A DNA stretch of 64,000 nt, taken from Corynebacterium sp. CNJ-954 (GTDB lineage: Bacteria; Actinomycetota; Actinomycetes; Mycobacteriales; Mycobacteriaceae). Below, in pieces: positions 13,423 through 23,686 of the stretch. The stretch lies in contig NZ_MKKI01000011.1 of assembly GCF_001942345.1 (NCBI RefSeq), positions 124,001 to 188,000 of the forward strand, in the 5' to 3' direction. Within the stretch, counting starts at the first letter, position 1, and each line of letters begins with the position of its first letter. Below the pieces are notes generated by a model, which had not been told where the DNA came from, did no database searches, and saw only the letters and a program-made list of their open reading frames with translations. The translations under genes were made by a program, and so were the position numbers.

Positions 13423-13462
13423 ACCTGAACGCTCACGGTACGGAAACCGTGAGCGTTCAGGT
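13423..13462 (-). terminator. Hairpin terminator after the smc-linked large gene
   Basis: A perfect 17-bp stem (arm ACCTGAACGCTCACGGT) with a 6-base loop lies 33 bp beyond the stop of the 1210-residue gene. On the minus strand GATCTTTC follows. It closes the acyP-smc-large gene transcript ahead of ftsY. Confidence 0.75.
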
Positions 13463-13495
13463 CATTCTGCGGCGTCGGCCCGGATCGGGGCGACG

Positions 13496-16400
13496 CTATT
13501 CGCTGACGACGGACTCGATCGCAGCCTCAGCAGCGCCAGCTCCGCCGCCACCACCTGCGGTACCTCCTGCCGGGTCCTCGTCCTCCCCCTCATCCTCCTC
13601 CTCGTCGGGGCCGAAGACACCGAGCACCATCGCATCAGCCGCCACGAGGTCGCCGGTGACCAGGTCCGGGACAATACGGGCAATCTCGGCCCACCCTGGG
13701 TACGCCGATGACAGCTGCCCTGTCGAGCCCAGCCGTCCGTGGGCGTGCATGCGCGCCGCTATCGCCAGGATCATACTGATCACCGGGGTCAGGGCCCAGC
13801 GGTTGTCGGGGTTGTCGGTGTCGACGTTGTCGAGCTTGTCGAAGCGAACCCGCGCCGAAGTGTACAGCTGCCGGTTGGTCTGACGGATCCGGCGCAGCAG
13901 CGCCAACGCCACGCGCAGCAGCCCCGGGTCGGCGAGTACCTGACCAAGCTCTTCACGGTGACGGAAGGTCTCGAACACCGCGATCAGCCGGGAGTTCTCC
14001 TCCGACAGGGCGCCGGGGACAACCTGGGACCCGGCGAAGAACGTGCTCAGCACGGCTTCCTGCTGTTCCGGCGACAACTGCGCGATCTGCACCGTGGTGG
14101 CGTCAATGCAGGACGTCTCCAAGGTCGCGTCTCGTCCGGTCTCGACAGTCTGGGACAGCGGCAGCCCGCCAATGGCGGAGAGCCGACGCCCGATCTCACG
14201 GCGTGAAGCGGTGTCCTCGTCATCGGTCGCGGCGAGTTCACCGAGGATCTCCAGCGCGGCGATCCAGGCGACACCGGGACGCGGGTCCGGCGTGGACGAG
14301 CGCAACGAGGCGTGGACCAGCCCGGACAGAATGAACTGAGCGGGACGATCGGTGGACGGCACCAGCGACCGGGACATCGCCCGGAGTGCCTCACGGGGGT
14401 GGCGTGCCAGCGCCGCATGCATTGCCGCGCTGGCATCCGCGGTGGCCTCCCCGGTCAACCAGCCGGCGAGGACGTCCCACAGTACGGTGAGGACGTCGGT
14501 GTCCTCCGGCAGTTCGTCCGACGCACCGGCGAGATAGGCCGAAAGCTGGGTCCAGGGGCCGCCGTCGTCCGGACGGGCATGCCCCGGGACGTCGACGCGC
14601 AGGGCACCCGGACCCGGCGACGCGGCCGGATGCAGCGGGCTGAACCGGTCGCGGTTGTAGAACTGGACACTGAGCGCACCGGCGTCGGTGAGCTCCTCGG
14701 GGAGTTCCGCGACCCCGTTGGCGAAGGACAGCACCCGCGCAGACATCCATGGCGCAGTCAGGGGCCACACCCATGCAGGCGAGTCGGTCTTCGGTTCCAC
14801 CGTCAGGCTGGCGGCCGAACCGTTGTCGGAGGCGGCCGAGTAACTCAGCGTCCGCTTCTCTGCGGGACGCATGGTGACCAACCGCACGCTGTGGCTGCGC
14901 CCGTCGGCGACGAACTCGAGTTCGCAGGAACCTTCGGTCAGCTGCGGCAATGATGCACGGACCGAGGACAACGACACCGACCACGTCACCTGGTCGACGG
15001 TGCCCAGACGGAGAGTGCGTACCGGCGCACCGTGGCGGTCACGGATCACCAGCCGGGGTGATTCGACCGGCATACCCGGCCGGATACGGAACCGGGTCGC
15101 AGAATTGATCTCCACCGCCGGCGCGACCAATGACTCGGTCCGCCACATCGGGTCCTCCCCGATCAGCGGAAGCTGGAACCGCAGGCGTGGCGGTTCCACG
15201 ACCAGCGGCAGTGCGTCGCCGGCGTCAGTCTCTGCAATGACCTGGACGGACTTCTCCTCGGCCGTGATGTCCACGGACTTCGGGATGAAGAGTTGCTTCT
15301 CCCCCGGGAACAGGGAGACGGTCACCGGAGTAAGACCGGCGGCCAGGCCCAGTCGGGGGCTGGCCGGCGCTTCGATGTCCAGGCCCTCCACGATGGCGAA
15401 CTCGTGCCGGAACGATTCATTACGGGGCCCGCGCAGGCGGACCAGGTACTCGCCTACCCACGGGGTCTCATACGCCTCCGGGTCGAAGACGTCGAACATC
15501 CCGCCTTCGGCGGGGACCTCCAGCGGCTCCTCCTCAGTGACTTCTTCGCCGGTCTCGTCGGGCCCGGCCCAGGAGCTGACCGAGAGGAACCAGATCTCCG
15601 GTGCCCCGGACACGGTGGCAGGAAAGACCGCCTGCAGGCTGGAGGCGTGCACGGGCAGGCCACCGAGGGTCCGGATCGCCGGGAGCACGTCCTCCGGTTC
15701 GCGGAACCAGACTCGCTGTCGGGCGTCGACACACCGCACCGTGCCCATCGGCGGCCGTGCGACACCGGGTCGGTCGACGTGCAGAGCCCTGGCTGCGGAC
15801 AGGTCCAGGTCACGGATGACCCAACCGTCCCAGGCCTTGACCTGCCACTCCCCCAGCACCGGGAGTTCGCGGTCGGCGACCGGATCCACGGCGGTGGAAT
15901 CCTCGGGGCAGACGACGAGCACACGGGAATGATGCAGGGACACCCGGTCGGTGAGTTCCTTGCCCCGACGGGTGAAGACCATGACCGGGTCGGCGTCGTC
16001 GACGACCGGCAGTACCCAGGATTCCCCGTGGGTCAGGTCCCGCACGCCGATCTCACGGACGGGTCGGCGGACCGGCAGATCCAGTGTCTCGGTGACGGGG
16101 CGCCCGGGCGCATCGGAACGGCGGGTCCGGAAGCCAGCCGGCCGCCCGTCGACGTCCACATGCCAGCGGACCTCGCCCTCCGCAGCGTCGCTGTCGTCTC
16201 GTTCGTCTCCGGCTCCCCGGACAGACTCCAGCGGCTGCTCGGGCAGTCGCAGGACGACACGTTGGCGGGCCAGGTCGATCGCCAGACGTGGGCGGTCCTC
16301 ACGGGTGCCGACTCCGACACGGTGCCGACGCGCAGTCGTCCCGGCGGGACGTTCACGCAGCTCCTCGATGACGTCCTCGAGCACCAGAGGCGCCACCTGT

Positions 16401-17128
16401 GCTTCCTCGCCGGCGTCCACGAGGGAGTTGACCCAGTGGTCGGGGTGTTCCGCAGCGAGCTGCACGACCCGGACCACCGGGGTGATCAGCCGGACAGCGA
16501 GGTCCGGCAACGCTGCACACAACGGCCCCGCCTGAAGCGATTCCTCGGCGAGGACGGCAACCACTGCGCCAGCTTCTTCAGCGGGGGTGGGCAGGGCATC
16601 GCCGGCGAGCCTACGGGTGTCGATGAGCTCGATGAGCTCGGGGACCCAGTCGGTCGCGATACCGACATGGGCGAACAGACGTCCCTTGTCACCGTCGGAA
16701 CCTGCTGCGGCGGCGTCCATGGGGTCGAGCCCGGCACGGGTGAGGATCTCCGCGTAGTCGATCAGTGAGACGCGTGCGTCCGTCGGCTCCAGACCGAGCC
16801 CCGTCCAGAACTCCGATTCGAGTTCGCCGACGACGTTGAGACGTGCCGCACGGAACAGCAGTGTGGTCGCGGTCAGTGCGGGGCACGTCCGCAACAGGGC
16901 GTCCTCGTCAGCGCCGGCGCGGATCTGGCGGGAGAGGAACTCACCGAAGAAAATCGTGATGCGTTCCAGCTCATCACCGGTGATGTCGAGGTCCACGAAG
17001 ACCGCAGGGTCGCCGCTCAGTTCACCCAGACGTCGGGAAAGGTCGATCTCGGTACTGGATGCCCAGGCGAGGAGGTTGTCGGACAGGTCGGCGATGGGCC
17101 CCTGTGCGGGGCTCGAGGTGTTGCTCAC
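13496..17128 (-). CDS. Very large uncharacterised protein in the smc operon
   Basis: A 1210-residue protein with no signal peptide or clear membrane helix, so probably cytoplasmic. The start is a GTG at 17128, 11 bp after the smc stop, suggesting co-transcription with smc. I cannot name the family. Residues 1-260 are helical; the middle (about 290-830) is rich in short beta-strand patterns with W-G-x-W-type motifs such as LGEWQVKAWDGWVIRDLDLS, and Ig-like repeats (WVGEYLVRLRGP). The last third is helical again and ends in an acidic, Gly-rich tail. No nuclease, ATPase or protease motif is visible. Codon use and GC resemble the neighbours. A hairpin follows the stop. Confidence 0.85.
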   Translation of the reverse strand: MSNTSSPAQGPIADLSDNLLAWASSTEIDLSRRLGELSGDPAVFVDLDITGDELERITIFFGEFLSRQIRAGADEDALLRTCPALTATTLLFRAARLNVVGELESEFWTGLGLEPTDARVSLIDYAEILTRAGLDPMDAAAAGSDGDKGRLFAHVGIATDWVPELIELIDTRRLAGDALPTPAEEAGAVVAVLAEESLQAGPLCAALPDLAVRLITPVVRVVQLAAEHPDHWVNSLVDAGEEAQVAPLVLEDVIEELRERPAGTTARRHRVGVGTREDRPRLAIDLARQRVVLRLPEQPLESVRGAGDERDDSDAAEGEVRWHVDVDGRPAGFRTRRSDAPGRPVTETLDLPVRRPVREIGVRDLTHGESWVLPVVDDADPVMVFTRRGKELTDRVSLHHSRVLVVCPEDSTAVDPVADRELPVLGEWQVKAWDGWVIRDLDLSAARALHVDRPGVARPPMGTVRCVDARQRVWFREPEDVLPAIRTLGGLPVHASSLQAVFPATVSGAPEIWFLSVSSWAGPDETGEEVTEEEPLEVPAEGGMFDVFDPEAYETPWVGEYLVRLRGPRNESFRHEFAIVEGLDIEAPASPRLGLAAGLTPVTVSLFPGEKQLFIPKSVDITAEEKSVQVIAETDAGDALPLVVEPPRLRFQLPLIGEDPMWRTESLVAPAVEINSATRFRIRPGMPVESPRLVIRDRHGAPVRTLRLGTVDQVTWSVSLSSVRASLPQLTEGSCELEFVADGRSHSVRLVTMRPAEKRTLSYSAASDNGSAASLTVEPKTDSPAWVWPLTAPWMSARVLSFANGVAELPEELTDAGALSVQFYNRDRFSPLHPAASPGPGALRVDVPGHARPDDGGPWTQLSAYLAGASDELPEDTDVLTVLWDVLAGWLTGEATADASAAMHAALARHPREALRAMSRSLVPSTDRPAQFILSGLVHASLRSSTPDPRPGVAWIAALEILGELAATDDEDTASRREIGRRLSAIGGLPLSQTVETGRDATLETSCIDATTVQIAQLSPEQQEAVLSTFFAGSQVVPGALSEENSRLIAVFETFRHREELGQVLADPGLLRVALALLRRIRQTNRQLYTSARVRFDKLDNVDTDNPDNRWALTPVISMILAIAARMHAHGRLGSTGQLSSAYPGWAEIARIVPDLVTGDLVAADAMVLGVFGPDEEEDEGEDEDPAGGTAGGGGGAGAAEAAIESVVSE

Positions 17129-17139
17129 GTCATCCCATT

Positions 17140-20100
17140 CTAGGAGGGGTCCGCGGGTTCGGCTGGCTTGGGGTCCATGCGTTGCGAGATGACCCTGGTG
17201 ACCCCGTCACCGCGCATTGTGACCCCGTAGAGGACATTGGCCACATCCATGGTCGGCTTCTGGTGTGTGATCACGATGAGCTGGGAATCCTCGCGGAGTT
17301 CCTCGAACAGTGCGATGAGCCGACGCAGGTTCACGTCGTCCAGCGCCGCCTCCACCTCGTCCATGACGTAGAAGGGGCTGGGACGGGCCCGGAAGATCGC
17401 GACGAGCAGCGCCAGCGCGGTGAGGGACTTCTCCCCGCCGGAGAGCAGTGAGAGCCTCTTGACCTTCTTGCCTGGCGGTCGGGCCTCGACCTCGATGCCG
17501 GTGGTGAGCATGTCATCCGGTTCGGTGAGGATCAGTCGGCCGGCACCGCCGGGGAAAAGCGTGTTGAACACACGGGGGAACTCGTCCTCGACGTCGGTCC
17601 AGGCGTCGGTGAACAGGGCGAGGATCGTGGCGTCGACGTCCTTGATCACCCCCTCGAGGTCGTCCCGCGCCTTCTCTACGTCGTCGAGCTGGGTGGCCAG
17701 GAAGCGGTGACGTTCCTCGAGCGCCGAATACTCCTCCAGCGCCAGCGGGTTGACCTTGCCCAGGGAGCGCAGCGACTTTTCCGCGGCCTTGAGGTCACGG
17801 GTGGCGGCATCTCGGTCGAAGTCGTCTCCGGGAGCCTCGTCCAGTAGTTGGGCGGCGGTCATACCCAGCTGGTCCATGGCCTGTTCCAGCGCCTGTTCGA
17901 TGCGCAGCTGTGCCTGGCTACGGGCGATCTCAGCGGAGTGTGCGGTGTTGGTGAGATGGTTGAGACGCAGTGTCAAGGTGTTGACCTTGTCCTTGCGTTC
18001 GTTCAGCGCCGCCTGCCACTGACGGTGGGCCTCGTCGGTGCGGGCACGGGTTCCCTCGGCGCGGTCCAGGGCGTCCCGGATGCGTACGCCCACCCTCCGC
18101 GCCTGCTCAGCGACGACGCGGGCGCGTTCCCGGGCAGCCCGACGCTTCGCGGCGGCACGGTTGAACTGTTCCCGGGCCGCAGTTTCCTGACGTGCCTGGC
18201 GACGCAGCCCCTCAGCACGTCCCCGGTGGTTGCCGGCGCGTTCTTCCGCGGTGCGCAGGGCGAGACGGGCCTCCATCTCCATGGCACGGGCCTGGGTGAG
18301 CGCCTGAGCGGTGGAGTCACGCTCGGCGGTGGACGGCTCAGCCCCGCTTCCGTCCTCGTCACCGTCAGCGTCCAGGCGCGCGAGCCGGTCGGCGATATCG
18401 TCGGCCTCGACAGCCAGGGCATCACGCCGTTTCTCTGCCTCATCACGCTGGGCCACCGCCTTCTCGAGAAGTCGACGGGCCTGACCTGCGGTGCGTTCGG
18501 CGGCCTCCACACGCTGGCGGGCGGCGGTGAGCCTGGTGCGGTGGTCCTGCACGGCTGCCGTCGCTCCGGCTGCCGCGGTGCGCAGTTCCTCTGCAGCCTG
18601 CTCTGCACCGCTGAGTGTCGCCTGCAGATCGGCCAGCTCGGCCGTGCGTGCGCTGATATCGGCAGCGGCCTGATCGATCCTGGTGGACAGCTCAACCGGA
18701 GTCGTGCCACCCGACCCGGCCGCTACCCATCCCGCACCGACGACCACTCCGGCGGGAGTGACCGCCCGGAGCCGTTCATCGGCTGAGACCGTCCGGCGCC
18801 CCTCCTCCACGTCAGAGACGGCGACAACGTCGACGAGCAGGGCAGTGACTGCAGGAACAACCGCATCGGCGATGTCGATGTGGTCGAGGAGCCAGTCGGT
18901 GGACGGGGTTCCGGTGCCACCGGCGCCGCGGTCCAGACGCCATGACTCCGCGGTGGTGCCGGCACCGTCCCCGGCCAGCAGGACGGTCCGCCCCTCCGCC
19001 GCGTCGACGAGCGCGTCGACCAATGTGTCGAGTGCCTCGGAATTCTCGCCGGCGAGTCCAGCCGGCAGGACGGCTGCCACCGCCTTCTCCCACCCGTCGC
19101 GCACGGTCAGCAGCTCGGCGAGGGGGCGGAGTGCCTCCATACCCCGTTCCTCAGCGGCGCGCACCGCCACCGCCGCCCCGTCCGACGGACGCAGTCGGTC
19201 ACGCCATGCCTCCACGGAAGCCTCCAGGGACGCGATGGTGCGTTCCAGGTCGCGTTCTGCGGCACGGAGTTCAGCGACGCGTCGTTCCGCCCCGGTGGAC
19301 TCCTCGGCGGCCCGGGCAGCGGCGTCTTCCAGGCCCGATCCCTGATTCTGCAGTTCGGCGAGCGCGTCGGCCGCGTCGGCTTCCTCAGAGCCGGTGGTGG
19401 CCTCCAGTGCCTCACGTTGTTCCTCCACGGACTGCTGGAGACGGTCGATCTCCTCGCCTGCCGCGCGGCGGCGTTGGTCCACCGCCTCCTGCTGTGCCAG
19501 GAGACGGACGATACCTTCCCGACGGTCGGCAATCGCCCGCACCTGCGCGAGGTGCTCCTGTTCAGCGTCACGCGCCGCCTCGTCCCGGGCAGCGACGTCG
19601 TCCCGGATGTTCTCCAACCGCTCCGTGGCGACCTCGACCTCCTCGTCGAGCAACGCCTGCTCTTCGTCAGCCTGTTCTGCACGGGCGGTCAGCTCGTCGG
19701 GGTCCTGACCGGTCCAGGTAGTGTCTGCGCCGGAGTCCTCCGCGCGGTCGGAGGCGATCCGCAGAGTTGCGGCATTCTTCTCGGCGATCGTCGACAGACG
19801 GAACCACAGCGACTTCGCCGCCTCCGCGTCCTCGAGGGCGGTGCGTAGCTCTTCCTCGGTCACCGCCAGTTCGCCGGTGTGTTCCTCGAGTGCCTCCTTG
19901 AGCTCTGCGATGTCGGATTCCAGGACTTTCGCCTGGGCGTCGGCGTCGTTGAGTTCATCAGAGAGACGACGGACCTTGTCGGCGGTCAGCAGCAGCCGGT
20001 TCGACCGGATGGTGGCCTGCACCTGCTCGGCACGCTGGGCCGCCTCGGCCTGTCGCGCGAGCGGTTTGAGCTGTTTGGCCAGTTCATCGGTGAGGTCATG

Positions 20101-20673
20101 CAACCGGTCCAGGTTGCCCTGCATTGAGACAAGCTTGCGCTGTGCCTTTTCCTTGCGCCGCCGGTGTTTGAGCACGCCGGCGGCCTCTTCGATGTAGGCG
20201 CGCCGCTCCTCGGGCCGCGACTCAAGAATCTGTGCCAGGCGCCCCTGACCCACGATCACGTGCATCTCGCGGCCGATGCCGGAGTCCGACAACAGTTCCT
20301 GGATGTCCATCAACCGGGCCTTGGCCCCGTTGATCTCGTATTCGCTGGCCCCGTCGCGGAACATGCGACGAGTCACCGATACTTCGGTGTAGTCGATGGG
20401 GAGGGCACCGTCGGCGTTGTCGATCGTGAGGGTCACCTCGGCGCGTCCCAACGCCTTACGGTCGCCGGCACCGGCGAAGATGACGTCCTCCATCTTGCCG
20501 CCACGCAGGGTCTTCGCACCCTGCTCCCCCATCACCCAGGCGAGGGCGTCCACGACGTTCGACTTCCCCGACCCGTTCGGCCCGACGACCGCACAGATAC
20601 CCGGTTCGAGTTTCAGGGTCGTCGCCGACGCGAAGGACTTGAAACCCTTCAGGGTCAACGACTTGAGGTGCAT
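17140..20673 (-). CDS. smc: Chromosome segregation ATPase SMC
   Basis: A 1177-residue structural-maintenance-of-chromosomes protein. Walker A is GPNGSGKSNVVDALAWVMGE near residue 32. Two long coiled coils flank a hinge around residues 500-640. The C-terminal head has the signature LLSGGEKSLTALALL and Walker B FYVMDEVEAALDD. It acts with ScpA/ScpB, not encoded here, in chromosome compaction. The start is the ATG at 20673 (MHLKSLTLKGFKSF), the normal SMC N-terminus; a 16-codon upstream extension has no similarity. acyP lies 16 bp upstream and the large unknown gene 11 bp downstream. Confidence 0.97.
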   Translation of the reverse strand: MHLKSLTLKGFKSFASATTLKLEPGICAVVGPNGSGKSNVVDALAWVMGEQGAKTLRGGKMEDVIFAGAGDRKALGRAEVTLTIDNADGALPIDYTEVSVTRRMFRDGASEYEINGAKARLMDIQELLSDSGIGREMHVIVGQGRLAQILESRPEERRAYIEEAAGVLKHRRRKEKAQRKLVSMQGNLDRLHDLTDELAKQLKPLARQAEAAQRAEQVQATIRSNRLLLTADKVRRLSDELNDADAQAKVLESDIAELKEALEEHTGELAVTEEELRTALEDAEAAKSLWFRLSTIAEKNAATLRIASDRAEDSGADTTWTGQDPDELTARAEQADEEQALLDEEVEVATERLENIRDDVAARDEAARDAEQEHLAQVRAIADRREGIVRLLAQQEAVDQRRRAAGEEIDRLQQSVEEQREALEATTGSEEADAADALAELQNQGSGLEDAAARAAEESTGAERRVAELRAAERDLERTIASLEASVEAWRDRLRPSDGAAVAVRAAEERGMEALRPLAELLTVRDGWEKAVAAVLPAGLAGENSEALDTLVDALVDAAEGRTVLLAGDGAGTTAESWRLDRGAGGTGTPSTDWLLDHIDIADAVVPAVTALLVDVVAVSDVEEGRRTVSADERLRAVTPAGVVVGAGWVAAGSGGTTPVELSTRIDQAAADISARTAELADLQATLSGAEQAAEELRTAAAGATAAVQDHRTRLTAARQRVEAAERTAGQARRLLEKAVAQRDEAEKRRDALAVEADDIADRLARLDADGDEDGSGAEPSTAERDSTAQALTQARAMEMEARLALRTAEERAGNHRGRAEGLRRQARQETAAREQFNRAAAKRRAARERARVVAEQARRVGVRIRDALDRAEGTRARTDEAHRQWQAALNERKDKVNTLTLRLNHLTNTAHSAEIARSQAQLRIEQALEQAMDQLGMTAAQLLDEAPGDDFDRDAATRDLKAAEKSLRSLGKVNPLALEEYSALEERHRFLATQLDDVEKARDDLEGVIKDVDATILALFTDAWTDVEDEFPRVFNTLFPGGAGRLILTEPDDMLTTGIEVEARPPGKKVKRLSLLSGGEKSLTALALLVAIFRARPSPFYVMDEVEAALDDVNLRRLIALFEELREDSQLIVITHQKPTMDVANVLYGVTMRGDGVTRVISQRMDPKPAEPADPS

Positions 20674-20689
20674 GGGCGTGGATTTTACC

Positions 20690-20980
20690 TCAGCGGGTCT
20701 CGAACCCGGTGTAGTCGCCACGCGGGCCCGTCACCGAGTCCACCACCTGGTCCACATGCCCCGGGGTCTCACCCGAACGCAGCCAGGCTAACAGCGCGCC
20801 TGTCGCGTCGCCCGACCCCTCGGCTACCACCAGCACACGGCCGTCCGGGTAGTTTGACGCGAAACCGACGAGGCCGAGTTCAAGGGCCTTCGTCCTGGTC
20901 TTCCAACGGAAGCCGACACCCTGGACATGGCCGTGTACCCAGGCGGTCAGTCGGGTGGTCGGTGCATCAGCGCGGCTCAT
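20690..20980 (-). CDS. acyP: Acylphosphatase
   Basis: A 96-residue enzyme hydrolysing acyl phosphates. The active-site loop HGHVQGVGFRWKT contains the phosphate-binding arginine, and FASNYPDGRVLVVAEG contains the catalytic asparagine. It has the family's normal length. It lies 16 bp upstream of smc, a conserved actinobacterial pairing, and 9 bp after the stop of the AGCS transporter gene. Confidence 0.95.
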   Translation of the reverse strand: MSRADAPTTRLTAWVHGHVQGVGFRWKTRTKALELGLVGFASNYPDGRVLVVAEGSGDATGALLAWLRSGETPGHVDQVVDSVTGPRGDYTGFETR

Positions 20981-20989
20981 GGGGCCAGC

Positions 20990-22468
20990 TTAACCGCGGA
21001 GCGTCTGCGCCGGAACCGCGTTGAAGGACTCGTCTTTGTCATCCCAACACTCGATGTTCTTCAGCTCGGGAAGCATGCTGCGACGGAAGACCGGGTCAAG
21101 TCCCTGCTTCTTCTGGTCGGTGTAGTTACGCAGCAGTTTGAGCGCAACCGGGCACAACGGGATGATGGCGCACAGGTTCACCACGACCATGATCGCGGTG
21201 AACGTGTCTGCCAGCGCCCAGATGACCGGGACGTTGACGATGGCTCCGAGGAAGACGCACAGGACGACGAGCAGCCGGAAGCCGAACATGACCGCCGGGT
21301 TCTTCGTGAAGTACTCCACGTTGGACTGGGCGAGGTAGTAGTTGCCGATCACCGAGGAGAACGCCAGGAAGAACAGGATGAACGTGACCGCGTGGATTCC
21401 CCAGTCACCGACCTGGGAGGCCATCGAGTCCTGGGTGAGGCTGGCTCCCTGAATCTCTTCACCGAACGGCGGATTGGACAGCAGGATGATGAAGGCGGTC
21501 ACCGAGCAGACGATCAGGGTGTCGAAGTAGACGCCGAGGGTCTGCACGAGGCCCTGCTTGACCGGGTGCGAGACTGCTGCAGTTCCGGCTGCGTTGGGCA
21601 CGGAACCCTGACCTGCCTCATTCGAGAACAGTCCCCGCCGCATCCCGTTCATGAATGCTGCACCGACTGCCGCACCAGCGACCTCACGGAAGCCGAGGGC
21701 ATGGCAGACGATCTCGGCGAAGACACCTGGAATCTCGGACAGGTTCATCAGGACCACGATGAGTCCCAGACCGATGTAGGCCACCGCCATGAACGGGACG
21801 ATTACCTGGGTGAACGATGCGATGCGCTGGACTCCACCGAAGACGATGACCGCCGTGAGTGCGGCGACGGCGAGACCGATGATGATCTTGAGGGTCAGTC
21901 CGTCATTATCCGCGGAGCGGCCCATGGACTCGACGATCGAGTTGGTCTGCAGTGCATTGTTGATGAACCCGAAGGTCAGGGTGATGACGATGCCGAAGAT
22001 AACGGCGAGGACGGGTTTGTTCAGACCGCGGGTCATGTAGTACGCAGGACCACCACGGTAGGCGTTGTTGGCGTAGTCGCGTGTCTTGTAGAGCTGCGCG
22101 AGTGTGGCCTCGACAAACGAGGTGGCGCCACCGAGAATCGCGATCATCCACATCCAGAACACCGCTCCGGGGCCGCCGAGGGTGATGGCCACCGCGACCC
22201 CGGCAACGTTCCCCGTGCCCACACGTGATGCCGCGGAGATGGTGAAGGCCTTGAACGGAGAGATGCCCTTCTTCGAGGCTGCGTCGGAATCTCGACTGAG
22301 CATCTCGTCGTCCTCGTACGGTGACTCGGCGACCGCACCGAACATCTGGGGAAACAATCGCAGCTGGACCAGGACCGTACGGACACCGAAGTACAGGCCG
22401 GCGCCGACGAGTGCCCAGACGACGACGCTCCACACGCCGTCGTTCATGGAGGTGATGAAATCCGTCAT
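20990..22468 (-). CDS. Sodium:amino-acid symporter of the AGCS family
   Basis: A 492-residue integral membrane protein that probably imports alanine or glycine with sodium. It carries AGCS features: GISPFKAFTISAASRVGTGN near the first third, AIILGGATSFVEATLAQLYK-like helix content, and NEAGQGSVPNAAGTA in the later half. About ten hydrophobic segments are visible. Start ATG at 22468. It ends 9 bp before acyP, so it may read into the acyP-smc transcript. The substrate cannot be decided from sequence. Confidence 0.9.
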   Translation of the reverse strand: MTDFITSMNDGVWSVVVWALVGAGLYFGVRTVLVQLRLFPQMFGAVAESPYEDDEMLSRDSDAASKKGISPFKAFTISAASRVGTGNVAGVAVAITLGGPGAVFWMWMIAILGGATSFVEATLAQLYKTRDYANNAYRGGPAYYMTRGLNKPVLAVIFGIVITLTFGFINNALQTNSIVESMGRSADNDGLTLKIIIGLAVAALTAVIVFGGVQRIASFTQVIVPFMAVAYIGLGLIVVLMNLSEIPGVFAEIVCHALGFREVAGAAVGAAFMNGMRRGLFSNEAGQGSVPNAAGTAAVSHPVKQGLVQTLGVYFDTLIVCSVTAFIILLSNPPFGEEIQGASLTQDSMASQVGDWGIHAVTFILFFLAFSSVIGNYYLAQSNVEYFTKNPAVMFGFRLLVVLCVFLGAIVNVPVIWALADTFTAIMVVVNLCAIIPLCPVALKLLRNYTDQKKQGLDPVFRRSMLPELKNIECWDDKDESFNAVPAQTLRG

Positions 22469-22595
22469 TTTCCGGACGTTACTGGGCAGTGGAGCAATGT
22501 CCCATATCAACACGCTTGGAGGTGGCACAGATCACTTTGTGTGGCTCACCATGTTACGGCCGTGTTTCCTGGACCGGCTGTCGCCGCCGCAGTGA

Positions 22596-23650
22596 CTAGG
22601 AGTCATCGGCCTGCGCAATGACATCGGCTGCTCCGTCGACGCCGACGGCGGCATCCGACAACATGATGATGCCCTCGCCCGAGTCCCGGTCGAAACCGAG
22701 GTACGAGCGGTAACCGCCCGTCCCGCCGTTATGCCACGTCACCGCTGGAGTGGTTGTTGTCGTGAACCAGGCCCAGCCGATGTCATCATGATCATCGAAG
22801 CTCTCACGCGGTACCGCCGCATCCGCCCCAGGAGCATGACCTTCTCTGACTGCGCGGAGCCAGGCACTCAGATCGTGCGCGGTGGAACGGACAGCACCGG
22901 CAGGCGCTGTACCCGCCAGGGTCCAGGGGGCCGCGGGCAGACCGGACGCACTGTAACCGTGAGACAACCCGTAGGCACCCCCAGGCACGTAGGTACTCTC
23001 CATGTGCAATGGCTCGGTGATGCGTTGTCGCACGAGGTCAGCATAGTTCTGGCCGGTCACCTCGGACAACGCCTGGCCCAGGACCGCAAAACCGTAGTTG
23101 GAGTACTCCGGAACCTGCTCACCGACCGGGGCATCCGCAAGCGACTGCACAACCTCCTCATCGCTGGCACGGTAAGGATCCTGCAGGGCCAGCGATGACA
23201 TCACCGACATGGTCGCATCCACCGCGTTGGCATGGGGCATCATGGCCGGGAGCCTGGACCGCTGCATGGCAATGGACTCCAGGTCGACCGGTCCCGCCTC
23301 CTTCCCATGGAGCTCCGGCCAGATCTCGTCCAGCCTGGTGGACGGCGTTACCTCGCCCCGCCCGACGGCGTCGGCGAACAGTGCCGCGGTGAAGGTCTTC
23401 GTGATCGATCCGATCTCGAACTCCGTATCCTCGTCGGCACCCTGCCCTGCCCATGTCACCTCGTCTCCCGTGACGTGCGCAGCAGAATAATGCTGCTAGT
23501 GACCTGGTCCGACGGATGACGTCACCTCCGCAGCCAGTTCCGGATCACCGGTCGGCTCACCCTGAAAACCCCGTGGGGCAGGTGCAGCAGCGATCAGTGT
23601 GCCGGCTACCAGCACCGCGCCGACCAACACTGCGGCGTCGGTTTTTTCAT
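22596..23650 (-). pseudogene. Broken secreted serine hydrolase (beta-lactamase/PBP-like)
   Basis: The intact part (22596-23459, 287 codons) is a beta-lactamase-fold hydrolase with the catalytic SITK (S-x-x-K), the YSN motif and an HNGGTGGY box. Upstream in the same frame are a signal-peptide-like stretch AVLVGAVLVAGTLIAAAPAP and SSVGPGH, then an in-frame TAG at 23498-23496, after which the frame continues QHYSAAHVTGDEVTWAGQG. A good start (ATG at 23650 after AGGAGAA) leads into six A residues and is one base out of frame; a seventh A would give MKKTDAAVLVG. Two lesions suggest real decay. A GTG at 23459 could start a leaderless cytosolic remnant. Confidence 0.8.
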
Positions 23651-23686
23651 TGCCGTCTTCTCCTTGCCTTATGAGGTACGGAATCG

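Noticed and set aside
23496-23498. TAG readthrough or recoded amino acid in the serine hydrolase
   Set aside because: No pyrrolysine machinery is expected in Corynebacterium, and the start codon is also out of frame, so decay or error explains it better.
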